A stretch of DNA of 64,000 bases from NCBI RefSeq assembly GCF_014207985.1, contig NZ_JACHMI010000001.1:5005001-5069000 (forward strand). The letters are read 5' to 3'. The notes below the pieces were generated by a model that saw only the letters and a list, made by a program, of their open reading frames with translations, was not told the DNA's origin and ran no database searches. The position numbers and the translations under genes were made by a program. Below are positions 42,587 to 49,719 of the stretch, in pieces. Source of the stretch: Nonomuraea rubra. GTDB taxonomy: Bacteria > Actinomycetota > Actinomycetes > Streptosporangiales > Streptosporangiaceae. The stretch's first letter is position 1. Every line of letters begins with the position of its first letter.

Positions 42587-43740
42587 TGGCGTCCTGGGAG
42601 ACCCTGGTCGTCGGTCGGCCCAACGTGGGCGAGCGCGAGCGGCTGATGCGGCGGCTCGACGGCGTGCTCGACCGGCTCTGGCTGACCAACAACGGCCCGC
42701 TGGTGCGCGAGTTCGAGGAACGCATCGCCCGCGTGGCCGGCACGCGGCACGCCGTGGCCACCTGCAACGCCACCACGGGCATCCAGATCGCCGCCAGGGC
42801 CGCCGGCATCAGGCCCGGCGACGAGGTCATCGTCCCCTCCTTCACCTGGGTCGCCACAGCCCACGCGCTGGAGTGGATCGGCATCGTCCCGGTCTTCTGC
42901 GACGTGGACGAGGCCACCGCCAACGCCGACCCCGAGCACGTCGCCCGGCTGATCGGGCCCAGGACCCGCGGCATCCTGGCCGTGCACGTCTTCGGCCGCC
43001 CGTGCGAGGTGGACGCGCTGACGCGGCTCGCGGACGAGCACGGCCTGGTCCTGCTCTTCGACGCCGCGCACGCGCTCGGCTGCACCTACCGGGGCAAGCC
43101 GGTCGGCGGGTTCGGCACGGCGGAGATCTTCAGCTTCCACGCCACCAAGTTCGTCAACAGCGTCGAGGGCGGCGTGATCGTCACCGACGACGACGCGTAC
43201 GCGGCCCGGGTCAGGGCCCTGCGCAACCAGGGCATCGACCCGGCCGGCCGGATCGCCGGGCCCGGCACGGTCGCCAGGATGAACGAGTTCTGCGCCGCCA
43301 TGGGCCTGACCTCGCTCGACGCCATCGACACGATCGTCGCGGCCAACCGCCGCAACCACGCCGCCTACGAGGAGCACCTGGCCGGCGTGCCGGGGGTGAC
43401 GGTGCGCGGGCAGGCGCCCGGCGAACGCGCCAACCACCAGTACCTCGTGATCGAGGTGGACGAGGCACGGGCCGGGATCTCCCGCGAGAGCGTGCTGGAG
43501 GAGCTGCTCACGTACGACGTGCACGCCCGGCGCTACTTCTCGCCGATCTGCCACCAGGTCGAGCCGTACCGGTCCGCGCCCGAACGGCACATCCCGCTGC
43601 CGCTGCCGCGCGCCGAGGCGCTGGCGAGCAGGGTGCTCTCGCTGCCCACCGGGCCCACCGTGGAGCCGGACGACGTGGCGGCCGTCTGCCGGATCATCAG
43701 GGACTCGGTCGCGCGCGCGGGGCGGCGCCTCGTCGCGTGA
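42586..43740 (+). CDS. NDP-sugar aminotransferase, DegT/DnrJ/EryC1 family (SgcA4-like)
   Basis: PLP enzyme of 384 residues: LTNNGPLVREFEERIA, PSFTWVATAHALEWIGIVPV, LLFDAAHALGC (PLP-binding Asp) and Schiff-base Lys188 in FSFHATKFVNSVEGGVIV. It aminates the keto sugar made by the dehydratase, probably at C4. It is the last gene of the rightward operon that starts with the halogenase and meets the SARP gene tail-to-tail with only three bases between stops and no hairpin. Confidence 0.93.
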   Translation: MASWETLVVGRPNVGERERLMRRLDGVLDRLWLTNNGPLVREFEERIARVAGTRHAVATCNATTGIQIAARAAGIRPGDEVIVPSFTWVATAHALEWIGIVPVFCDVDEATANADPEHVARLIGPRTRGILAVHVFGRPCEVDALTRLADEHGLVLLFDAAHALGCTYRGKPVGGFGTAEIFSFHATKFVNSVEGGVIVTDDDAYAARVRALRNQGIDPAGRIAGPGTVARMNEFCAAMGLTSLDAIDTIVAANRRNHAAYEEHLAGVPGVTVRGQAPGERANHQYLVIEVDEARAGISRESVLEELLTYDVHARRYFSPICHQVEPYRSAPERHIPLPLPRAEALASRVLSLPTGPTVEPDDVAAVCRIIRDSVARAGRRLVA

Positions 43741-43743
43741 CGG

Positions 43744-46700
43744 TCAGGGCGTGGGCTCGGTGGACGGCAGCATCACCGGCCCCGCCCGGTTGTTGACCGA
43801 GGACAGGTGCTCCAGCACCAGCTTGCCCGTCCTGTCGTCCACGTGCTCGACCAGCTCCATCACGCGGGTCACGGCCCGGTCGGACGCGGTCGTGTCGCCG
43901 ACCGACCAGAGCGCGTCGCTCAGCCTGATCAGCGTGCGCGCCTCCAGCAGCGGGATCCGCGTCTGGCGGTACAGCAGGGCGGCCTTGCGCAGGTGCTCGA
44001 CGCCGTCGCGGGGCCGCTCGGTGGCCAGGGCCAGCTCGCCCAGCCCCGCCAGCGCGTGCGCCTCGGCGAGCTTGTGACGCGACCGCCTGGCCAGCGTCAG
44101 CGCCTTGTCCAGCAGGGTGTCGGCGTCCGCCAGGCGGCCCCGCCGCACGTTGGCGACGCCGAGCCCGTGCAGGGCGTACGCCTCGCCCGTGGTGTCGCCG
44201 ATCTCCTGCACGATGGTCAGCGACTCCTCGAAGGCGCCCGCCGCCAGGCCGAACTCGTTGGCCTGCAGGTGGATGCGCCCCATCCGGTGCAGCACCTGCG
44301 AGACGATGCGCCTGCTGCCGCCGTCGCGCCCGCGGACGAGCGCCTCGGCCAGCAGGATCTTGGCCTCGTCGATGTCGCCGCACTCGGCCCTGATCGCCGC
44401 CAGGTTCTGCAGCGTGATCGCCGCCTCCAGCTGGTCGCCGATGTCGTTGAAGATGGCCAGCGCCTGCTCCAGATGGTGCATCGCCTCGTGCAGCTGGCCG
44501 TCGATCCGCTTGAGGAAGGCCAGGTTGCGGGTGGACCTGGCGACCAGGGGCACGTCGCCGATGCGCTCGAAGATGGCCAGGGCGGCCTCGAAGTCGCGCC
44601 TGGCGTCGTCGAAGCGCTGCTCGGTCTGGGCCAGCGAGGCGCGCACGATCAGCATCTCCGCTTGGCCGCGCTCGTCGTGGCCCTGGCGGGCGGCGTCCAG
44701 CGCGATCTCGTGGGTCTCGCGCCAGTCGTCGAGGTAGCCGCGCAGCTCGAAGAACGGCTCCGCGTTCCTGGCCATGCGCCAGCACAGCTCGACCAGGCCG
44801 GCCTGGGCGGCCTGCCGGATGCCGGAGACGAGCAGGTGGCGCTCGCGCTCGAACCAGGCGATCGGGTTGGACACCAGCCTGTCGACCAGCGCGTCGGGCA
44901 GCCAGGAGTCGATCCGGGTCCGCTGCTTGCGCGTCTGGTCGGACGAGCCGTACTCGCGGTCGTGGGCCGCCATCAGCAGGGCGTGCAGCGCGTGCAGCAC
45001 CCGGGTCAGCGCCGCGCTGCGCTCCGCCGGGTCCTCCTCCGCTGCCAGCCGCTCGCGGGCGTACACCCTGATGAGGTCGTGGAAGCGGTACTGCACCCTG
45101 GAGGCGCCGCCGGTGCCGATGACCTCCACGAGGTGGGCGTCGGCCAGGTCGTCGAACAGGTCCTGCGCGGTGGTCAGCGGCTCGGCGAGCACCGCGGCGC
45201 CCGCCCACGCGGAGAAGACGGGCGAGTCGAGCAGCGCCAGCCGCCTGAACAGGCAGCGGGCCGGGTCGCTGATGTTCTCGTACGTCAGCGACAGGCTGGC
45301 CCTGATGCCCATGTCGCCGTGGCTGAGCTCGTCGAGCCTGCGGGCCTCGTCCCGCAGGCGGTCCACGAGATGGTCCAGGCCCCAGTGCATCCTGACGGCC
45401 AGCCGCGCGCCCGCGATGCGCAGCGCCAGCGGCAGGCAGCAGCACAGCTCGGCCAGCGCGGCGGCGGACTCCGGCTCGGACAGCACCCGGTCCGCGCCCG
45501 CGATGTGCGACAGCAGCTCGACGGCGTGCGAGACGTCGAACTCGGCCACGCTCACCTGGGTCGTGCCGGCCAGGCCGCCGAGCCGGTGCCGGCTGGTCAC
45601 GATGACCGCCGACGGCGGGTTGCCCGGCATCAGCGGCAGCACCTGGCTCTCCGACTCGGCGTCGTCGAGCACGATCAGCACCTTGCGGTCGGCCAGCAGC
45701 ATGCGGAACATCTCCGCGCGCTCCACCAGCGTCTCGGGCAGCTCGGAGCCGCGCACGCCGAACGCGCGCAGGAAGCGGTCGAGCACCTGCATGGGGCTGA
45801 CCGGCCTGGCCAGCGCGCCGTGCAGGTTCGCGAAGAGCTGGCCGTCGGGGAAGTGCTCGGCGATGGTGTGCGCCGCGTGGATCGCGATGGTGGTCTTGCC
45901 GATGCCCGGACGTCCCGCGATGGCGACGATGGGCACGGCGAAGCGCGCGTCGCCGTCCAGGGGCATGGTCAGCCGCCTGCTGATGTCCTCGATCTGGTCG
46001 TGCCTGCCGACGAAGTCGGCGATGTCCGCGGGCAGCATGCGCGGCACCGCGGGGATGGGCGTGGCCGCGACCGGCTCGGCGGCCGTCACCGGCGGCGGGC
46101 TGGGCGCGGCGAGGCTGTCGTCGGCGCCGAGGATGGCCGCTTCGAGCTGCTGGAGCCGCTCGTTCGGCTCGATGCCCAGCTCGTCGACCATGCTGCGCCT
46201 GGCGTCGCGGTAGACCTGGAGCGACTCGGCCTGCCGGCCCGAGCGGTACAGCGCGGTCATGAGCTGGGCGATCAGCCCTTCGCGCAGCGGGTTCTCCTTG
46301 ACGAGCCGGCTGAGCTCGCCGACCAGCTCCTGGTGGCGGCCCAGGTCCAGCTCCAGCTGCACGCACTCCTCGTTGGCGGTGATCCGCTGCTCGGTGAGCC
46401 AGCTCGCCAGTGCCTGCACGTACCTGCTCTCGATGCCGTCGAGGGCGGGCCCGCGCCACAGCGCGAGCGCGCTGCGGTAGTGGCTGATCGCCTCTTCGAG
46501 GTGCTTCTGCTCGCGCGCCTTGCGCGCCCTGCCGACAAGATTGTCGAAGCGGTGCGCGTCGATGGATTCCGTCGGGGCGCGCAGGGTGTACCCCTGCCGC
46601 GTCGTGACGATCATCTCGGCGTGACCGTCCTTGTTGATCAGCCGGCGCAGCGCTGAAATGCAGATCTGCACCTGTGCGCGCGCGGTCGCGGGCGGCTCGT

Positions 46701-46854
46701 CGTCGTAGATCGCCTCTACCAGGCGATCAAGGGTGACCGAGCGGTTGGCGTTGAGCAGCAGGACTGCGAGCACGATCTGTTGTCGGGCTCCGCCAGGTCC
46801 GAGTTGCCGGCCGTTCGCGGATACTTCGAGGGCCCCCAGTACACGAAATTCCAC
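43744..46854 (-). CDS. AfsR-type SARP transcriptional activator
   Basis: Protein of 1036 residues: OmpR-type winged helix (1-95, FRVLGALEVSANGRQLGPGG), BTAD (about 100-245), NB-ARC ATPase with P-loop IAGRPGIGKTTIAI near residue 312 and Walker B VLIVLDDAES, and a long C-terminal TPR array (650-1000). GTG start with GAGGAG 6 bp upstream. AfsR-type SARPs bind direct repeats near -35 and recruit RNA polymerase; they usually activate antibiotic clusters. It is probably a cluster-situated activator. A small repeat protein gene lies directly upstream on the same strand, an arrangement that recalls AfsR and its small repeat target AfsS. Confidence 0.94.
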   Translation of the reverse strand: MEFRVLGALEVSANGRQLGPGGARQQIVLAVLLLNANRSVTLDRLVEAIYDDEPPATARAQVQICISALRRLINKDGHAEMIVTTRQGYTLRAPTESIDAHRFDNLVGRARKAREQKHLEEAISHYRSALALWRGPALDGIESRYVQALASWLTEQRITANEECVQLELDLGRHQELVGELSRLVKENPLREGLIAQLMTALYRSGRQAESLQVYRDARRSMVDELGIEPNERLQQLEAAILGADDSLAAPSPPPVTAAEPVAATPIPAVPRMLPADIADFVGRHDQIEDISRRLTMPLDGDARFAVPIVAIAGRPGIGKTTIAIHAAHTIAEHFPDGQLFANLHGALARPVSPMQVLDRFLRAFGVRGSELPETLVERAEMFRMLLADRKVLIVLDDAESESQVLPLMPGNPPSAVIVTSRHRLGGLAGTTQVSVAEFDVSHAVELLSHIAGADRVLSEPESAAALAELCCCLPLALRIAGARLAVRMHWGLDHLVDRLRDEARRLDELSHGDMGIRASLSLTYENISDPARCLFRRLALLDSPVFSAWAGAAVLAEPLTTAQDLFDDLADAHLVEVIGTGGASRVQYRFHDLIRVYARERLAAEEDPAERSAALTRVLHALHALLMAAHDREYGSSDQTRKQRTRIDSWLPDALVDRLVSNPIAWFERERHLLVSGIRQAAQAGLVELCWRMARNAEPFFELRGYLDDWRETHEIALDAARQGHDERGQAEMLIVRASLAQTEQRFDDARRDFEAALAIFERIGDVPLVARSTRNLAFLKRIDGQLHEAMHHLEQALAIFNDIGDQLEAAITLQNLAAIRAECGDIDEAKILLAEALVRGRDGGSRRIVSQVLHRMGRIHLQANEFGLAAGAFEESLTIVQEIGDTTGEAYALHGLGVANVRRGRLADADTLLDKALTLARRSRHKLAEAHALAGLGELALATERPRDGVEHLRKAALLYRQTRIPLLEARTLIRLSDALWSVGDTTASDRAVTRVMELVEHVDDRTGKLVLEHLSSVNNRAGPVMLPSTEPTP

Positions 46855-46957
46855 GCATATCTCCTCGAAGAGATTGTCCGCAACGGTTGCCGTTCTGACG
46901 TGCGTGGTCCGAAAAGCTCACACTAGATGTAAGACCAGTGATCCCACACCCCCCGTA

Positions 46958-46982
46958 CGGCCGCCCGCTAACGGGGCGGCCG
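46958..46982 (-). terminator. Hairpin between the small repeat gene and the SARP gene
   Basis: A 9-bp perfect stem (46958-46966 with 46974-46982), 7-nt loop, in the 251-bp gap after the stop of the small leftward gene. The same gap holds TGACGTGCGTG (46896-46906), which resembles half of the cluster element. Confidence 0.55.
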
Positions 46983-47105
46983 AGGCGATCCGGCAGCAAC
47001 TGCTCGCAGCGTGACACCTGTATGCCTTGGGCGGACCCTGGTTTGGTTTGTGGAGGATCGTACATCGCTGGGCGATGCGTTACCACCTACTTGACGGCCT
47101 GACCT

Positions 47106-47327
47106 TCACTCCCAGGGGGAGTCGCCGGTCAGCTCCCACGGCGAGTCGCCGGTCAGTTCCCACGGCGAGTCGCCGGCGGACGGGGTCTCCCAGGGCGAGT
47201 CGCCGGCGGACGGGGTCTCCCAGGGCGAGTCGGCGGAGGCGGGGGACGCCAGCCCGGCGATGGAGCCGAAGATCGCGATGATCGAGACGAGAGCCAGGGC
47301 CGCGATCCTGCTGATGCGAGTAGCCAT
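47106..47327 (-). CDS. Small exported protein with five DSPWE repeats
   Basis: Protein of 73 residues, family not recognised. A clear signal peptide (RISRIAALALVSIIAIFGSI, residues 4-23, then AGLASPASA with an AxA site) is followed by a 40-residue tail of five DSPWE motifs spaced by TPSAG or LTG, ending exactly at the last E. GGAGG lies 7 bp before the ATG. The DNA shows 30-bp and 24-bp tandem repeats. The architecture matches the DPNTWP-repeat protein at 6545-6817. Possible roles: secreted surface or signalling peptide, or an AfsS-like small repeat protein tied to the SARP next door. No RiPP modifying enzyme is adjacent. Confidence 0.75.
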   Translation of the reverse strand: MATRISRIAALALVSIIAIFGSIAGLASPASADSPWETPSAGDSPWETPSAGDSPWELTGDSPWELTGDSPWE

Positions 47328-47449
47328 TTCGACCTACCTCCGAGTTGTGATCCGCATCGGTTGGTGCGTTGCCGATGACGCTCACGGAGGGCGCAATTCA
47401 CTTCGCATCGCGCGGCTTTCGGGGTGGTATCGGCACTGGTCAGCGCGGT

Positions 47450-47513
47450 GCGCCATCGCTTTGCGATGGCGCGCCATCGGCCGCCCTTCGCGCCGCTATC
47501 GCCGGGCGATAGC
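47450..47513. promoter_or_regulatory. Two tandem dyads with a shared core between divergent genes
   Basis: GCGCCATCGC-TTT-GCGATGGCGC (47450-47472) and GCTATCGC-CGG-GCGATAGC (47495-47513) share the core ATCGC-N3-GCGAT and are centred 43 bp apart, near four helical turns. They lie in the 298-bp gap between the DSPWE peptide gene and the transthyretin-like gene. A weaker dyad, CATCGG-N11-CCGATG, is at 47355-47377. The rest of the gap shows nothing else I can name. Confidence 0.6.
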
Positions 47514-47625
47514 GATTCGATAGAACGCGAAAGGGACCGTGATAGCCGCGCTCTGCATGGTGAACGAGTACACGCGGGCCACCGGCCCGCGGGAGCTGGT
47601 TTCTAGCCCTGATGGGTGTGGTGAC

Positions 47626-47970
47626 ATGGGAATCTCGGTGGAGGCGCAGGACGCGGTGTACGGCCGCCCCGCCGCCGGCATGGAGGTGCGCCTCGAACGC
47701 ATGGCCGACACCCGCTGGGTACTCGACGGGAAATCCGAGATCGGCCACGAGGGCCATGTCCGGGAATGGCTGACGCTCGATCTGAGCCGCGGCCTTTACC
47801 GCGTCGTGTTCAGCGGCGAGCGCTATTTCGGGGCGCTCGGGCTCAGCTCCGCTTATCCGGAGATAAGCGTGGTCTTTCGCCTCCTGGGAGAGCAGGACGC
47901 GAGCGTGTACAAGATTCAAGTCTGGCTCTCGCCTTATTCCTATTCGACCAACTTCGGCTCGAGGATCTGA
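47626..47970 (+). CDS. Transthyretin-like protein (HIU hydrolase fold) without the usual catalytic residues
   Basis: Protein of 114 residues, the length of 5-hydroxyisourate hydrolase. The fold signatures are plain: AQDAVYGRPAAGMEVRLERM, GLYRVVFSGERYFGALGLSS, AYPEISVVFRL and LSPYSYSTNFGS at the C-terminus. But the positions of active HIU hydrolases are changed: the His of the N-terminal THVLD becomes Glu in SVEAQD, the HxPLLLSP His becomes Lys in YKIQVWLSP, and YRGS reads NFGS. A purine-degrading role is therefore unlikely. It precedes the isopropylmalate synthase by 5 bp. Start at ATG 47626; upstream in-frame codons lack a ribosome site. Confidence 0.78.
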   Translation: MGISVEAQDAVYGRPAAGMEVRLERMADTRWVLDGKSEIGHEGHVREWLTLDLSRGLYRVVFSGERYFGALGLSSAYPEISVVFRLLGEQDASVYKIQVWLSPYSYSTNFGSRI

Positions 47971-47975
47971 TCGAC

Positions 47976-49703
47976 ATGAAGGCCTCCAGGTACAGCTCGC
48001 CACCGCGGATCCCGCTCGACGGCCGCTCCTGGCCGGACGCCACCCTCAGCGCGCCGCCCCGATGGCTCTCGACCGACCTGCGTGACGGCAACCAGGCGCT
48101 GTCCAGGCCCATGTCGCCCGAGCGCAAGCTGGTCATGTTCGACCTGCTCGTCGGCATGGGCTACAAGGAGATCGAGATCGGCTTCCCCGCGGCGAGCCGG
48201 GACGAGCACGACTTCGTACGCCTGCTCATCGAGCGCGACCTGATCCCCGACGACGTGGTGATCTCGGTGCTGACGCCGGCGCGGGAGGACCTCATCGAGG
48301 CCACGATGGCGAGCCTGCGCGGCGCCTCCAGGGCCACGCTGCACCTCTACAACGCCACCTCGCCGGCCGTCAGGCGGCTGGTGCTCGGCGTGAACCGCCA
48401 GGAGTGCAAGGACCTGGCCGTCCACGGCACCCACCTGGTCATGAAATATGCCGACTCCCTGCTCGACGGGTGCGACGTGCGCTTCCAGTACTCGCCCGAG
48501 CACTTCAACGACACCGAGCTGGACTTCTCCGCCGAGGTCTGCGAGGCCGTCATGGACGCCTGGCAGCCCGGCCCCGACCGGCCGATCACCCTCAACTTCC
48601 CCACCACCGTCGAACGCTGGACGCCGAACCTGTTCGCCGACCAGATCGAGTGGATGGACCGCCATCTGAGCCACCCCGCCTTCCGCTGCCTGTCGGTGCA
48701 CCCGCACAACGACAGGGGCACGGGCGTGGCGGCGGCGGAGCTGGCCATGCTGGCGGGCGCGGAACGCGTCGAGGGCTGCCTGTTCGGCAACGGCGAGCGC
48801 GCAGGCAACGTCTGCCTGGTCACCCTGGGGCTGAACCTGGCGGCCCAGGGCGTCGACCCCGGCATCGACTTCGGCGACCTGGACGGCGTGCGCCGCATCG
48901 TCGAGGAGTGCACCGGCCTCGCCATCTCGCCGCGCCACCCCTACGGCGGCGACCTGGTCTACACGGCCTTCTCCGGCGGCCACCAGGACGCGATCAAGAA
49001 GGGCTTCGACGCCATGGCCACGCAGGCGGCGGTCGCCGGGCGTGACCGGTCCGAGCTGCCGTGGGCGGTGCCGTACCTGCTGGTGGACCCGCAGGACGTG
49101 GGCAGGACCTACGAGGCGGTGGTGCGGGTGAACAGCCAGTCCGGCAAGGGCGGCGCCGCGTACGTGATGAGCTCCCGCTACGGGATGAACCTGCCCAGAG
49201 GGCTGCAGGCCGAGTTCGCCCGGCTCGTCCAGGCGCTGGCCGACGACACGGGCGGCGAGGTGGCGCCGGAGCGGATCATGGAGGCGTTCGCCGACGAGTA
49301 CGTCGTGCCCCGCGTCCCCTCGTTCGAGGCGCCGGGCGCGGTGGCCACCCTGTACCTCGACGGCGAGCCCGACGGCGCCGACTGGGCGGGGACGGTCGCG
49401 TCGCTGCGGTCGGCGCTCGAACGGCGCGGCCTGGTGGCGCGGGTGGTGCGGCTCATGGACGGGGCGTCGGTGCGGCGGGGTGAGGAGATCACCGTGTACG
49501 CCGAGTGCGAGCTGGACGGCGACCCGGTCTGGGGAGTGGGCATCGAGCCGGACGTGTGCGCGGCCGCGCTGGCCGCCGTCGGCTCCGCGGTGGTCAGGGC
49601 GCGGCGAGAAGGGTCGCCCACAGGTGGTGAGGATGGGGCCGGGGATGGACACCGCCGGCGTCTCGGGCGGCCCAGGCTCAGACGCGTGATGGCGAAACGA
49701 TAG
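47976..49703 (+). CDS. leuA: 2-isopropylmalate synthase (LeuA)
   Basis: Protein of 575 residues: LSTDLRDGNQAL (metal-binding catalytic Asp), CLSVHPHNDRGTGVAAAELA (His-x-His), EGCLFGNGERAGNVCLVTLG, SGKGGAAYVMSSRYGMNLPR and a C-terminal regulatory domain. It condenses 2-ketoisovalerate with acetyl-CoA. Family is certain, but the partner leu genes are absent and the C-terminal regulatory part looks altered, ending in a basic tail RRRLGRPRLRRVMAKR. Either a relocated housekeeping gene or a duplicate supplying a branched acid or a Claisen-type step to this cluster. Confidence 0.9.
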   Translation: MKASRYSSPPRIPLDGRSWPDATLSAPPRWLSTDLRDGNQALSRPMSPERKLVMFDLLVGMGYKEIEIGFPAASRDEHDFVRLLIERDLIPDDVVISVLTPAREDLIEATMASLRGASRATLHLYNATSPAVRRLVLGVNRQECKDLAVHGTHLVMKYADSLLDGCDVRFQYSPEHFNDTELDFSAEVCEAVMDAWQPGPDRPITLNFPTTVERWTPNLFADQIEWMDRHLSHPAFRCLSVHPHNDRGTGVAAAELAMLAGAERVEGCLFGNGERAGNVCLVTLGLNLAAQGVDPGIDFGDLDGVRRIVEECTGLAISPRHPYGGDLVYTAFSGGHQDAIKKGFDAMATQAAVAGRDRSELPWAVPYLLVDPQDVGRTYEAVVRVNSQSGKGGAAYVMSSRYGMNLPRGLQAEFARLVQALADDTGGEVAPERIMEAFADEYVVPRVPSFEAPGAVATLYLDGEPDGADWAGTVASLRSALERRGLVARVVRLMDGASVRRGEEITVYAECELDGDPVWGVGIEPDVCAAALAAVGSAVVRARREGSPTGGEDGAGDGHRRRLGRPRLRRVMAKR

Positions 49704-49719
49704 AGATCGGGATCCCGTC

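Noticed and set aside
47354..47367. Cluster element before the DSPWE peptide (GCACCAACCGATGC in gene sense)
   Set aside because: Spacing is two bases short and the AGATGC part is CGATGC, so it does not fit the ten-copy pattern.
47539..47625. Longer N-terminus for the transthyretin-like protein
   Set aside because: The family similarity starts at the ATG at 47626 and the upstream codons lack a ribosome site and run into the regulatory dyads.
47626..47970. Functional 5-hydroxyisourate hydrolase
   Set aside because: The fold is right but the His residues and the YRGS tail needed for catalysis are replaced.
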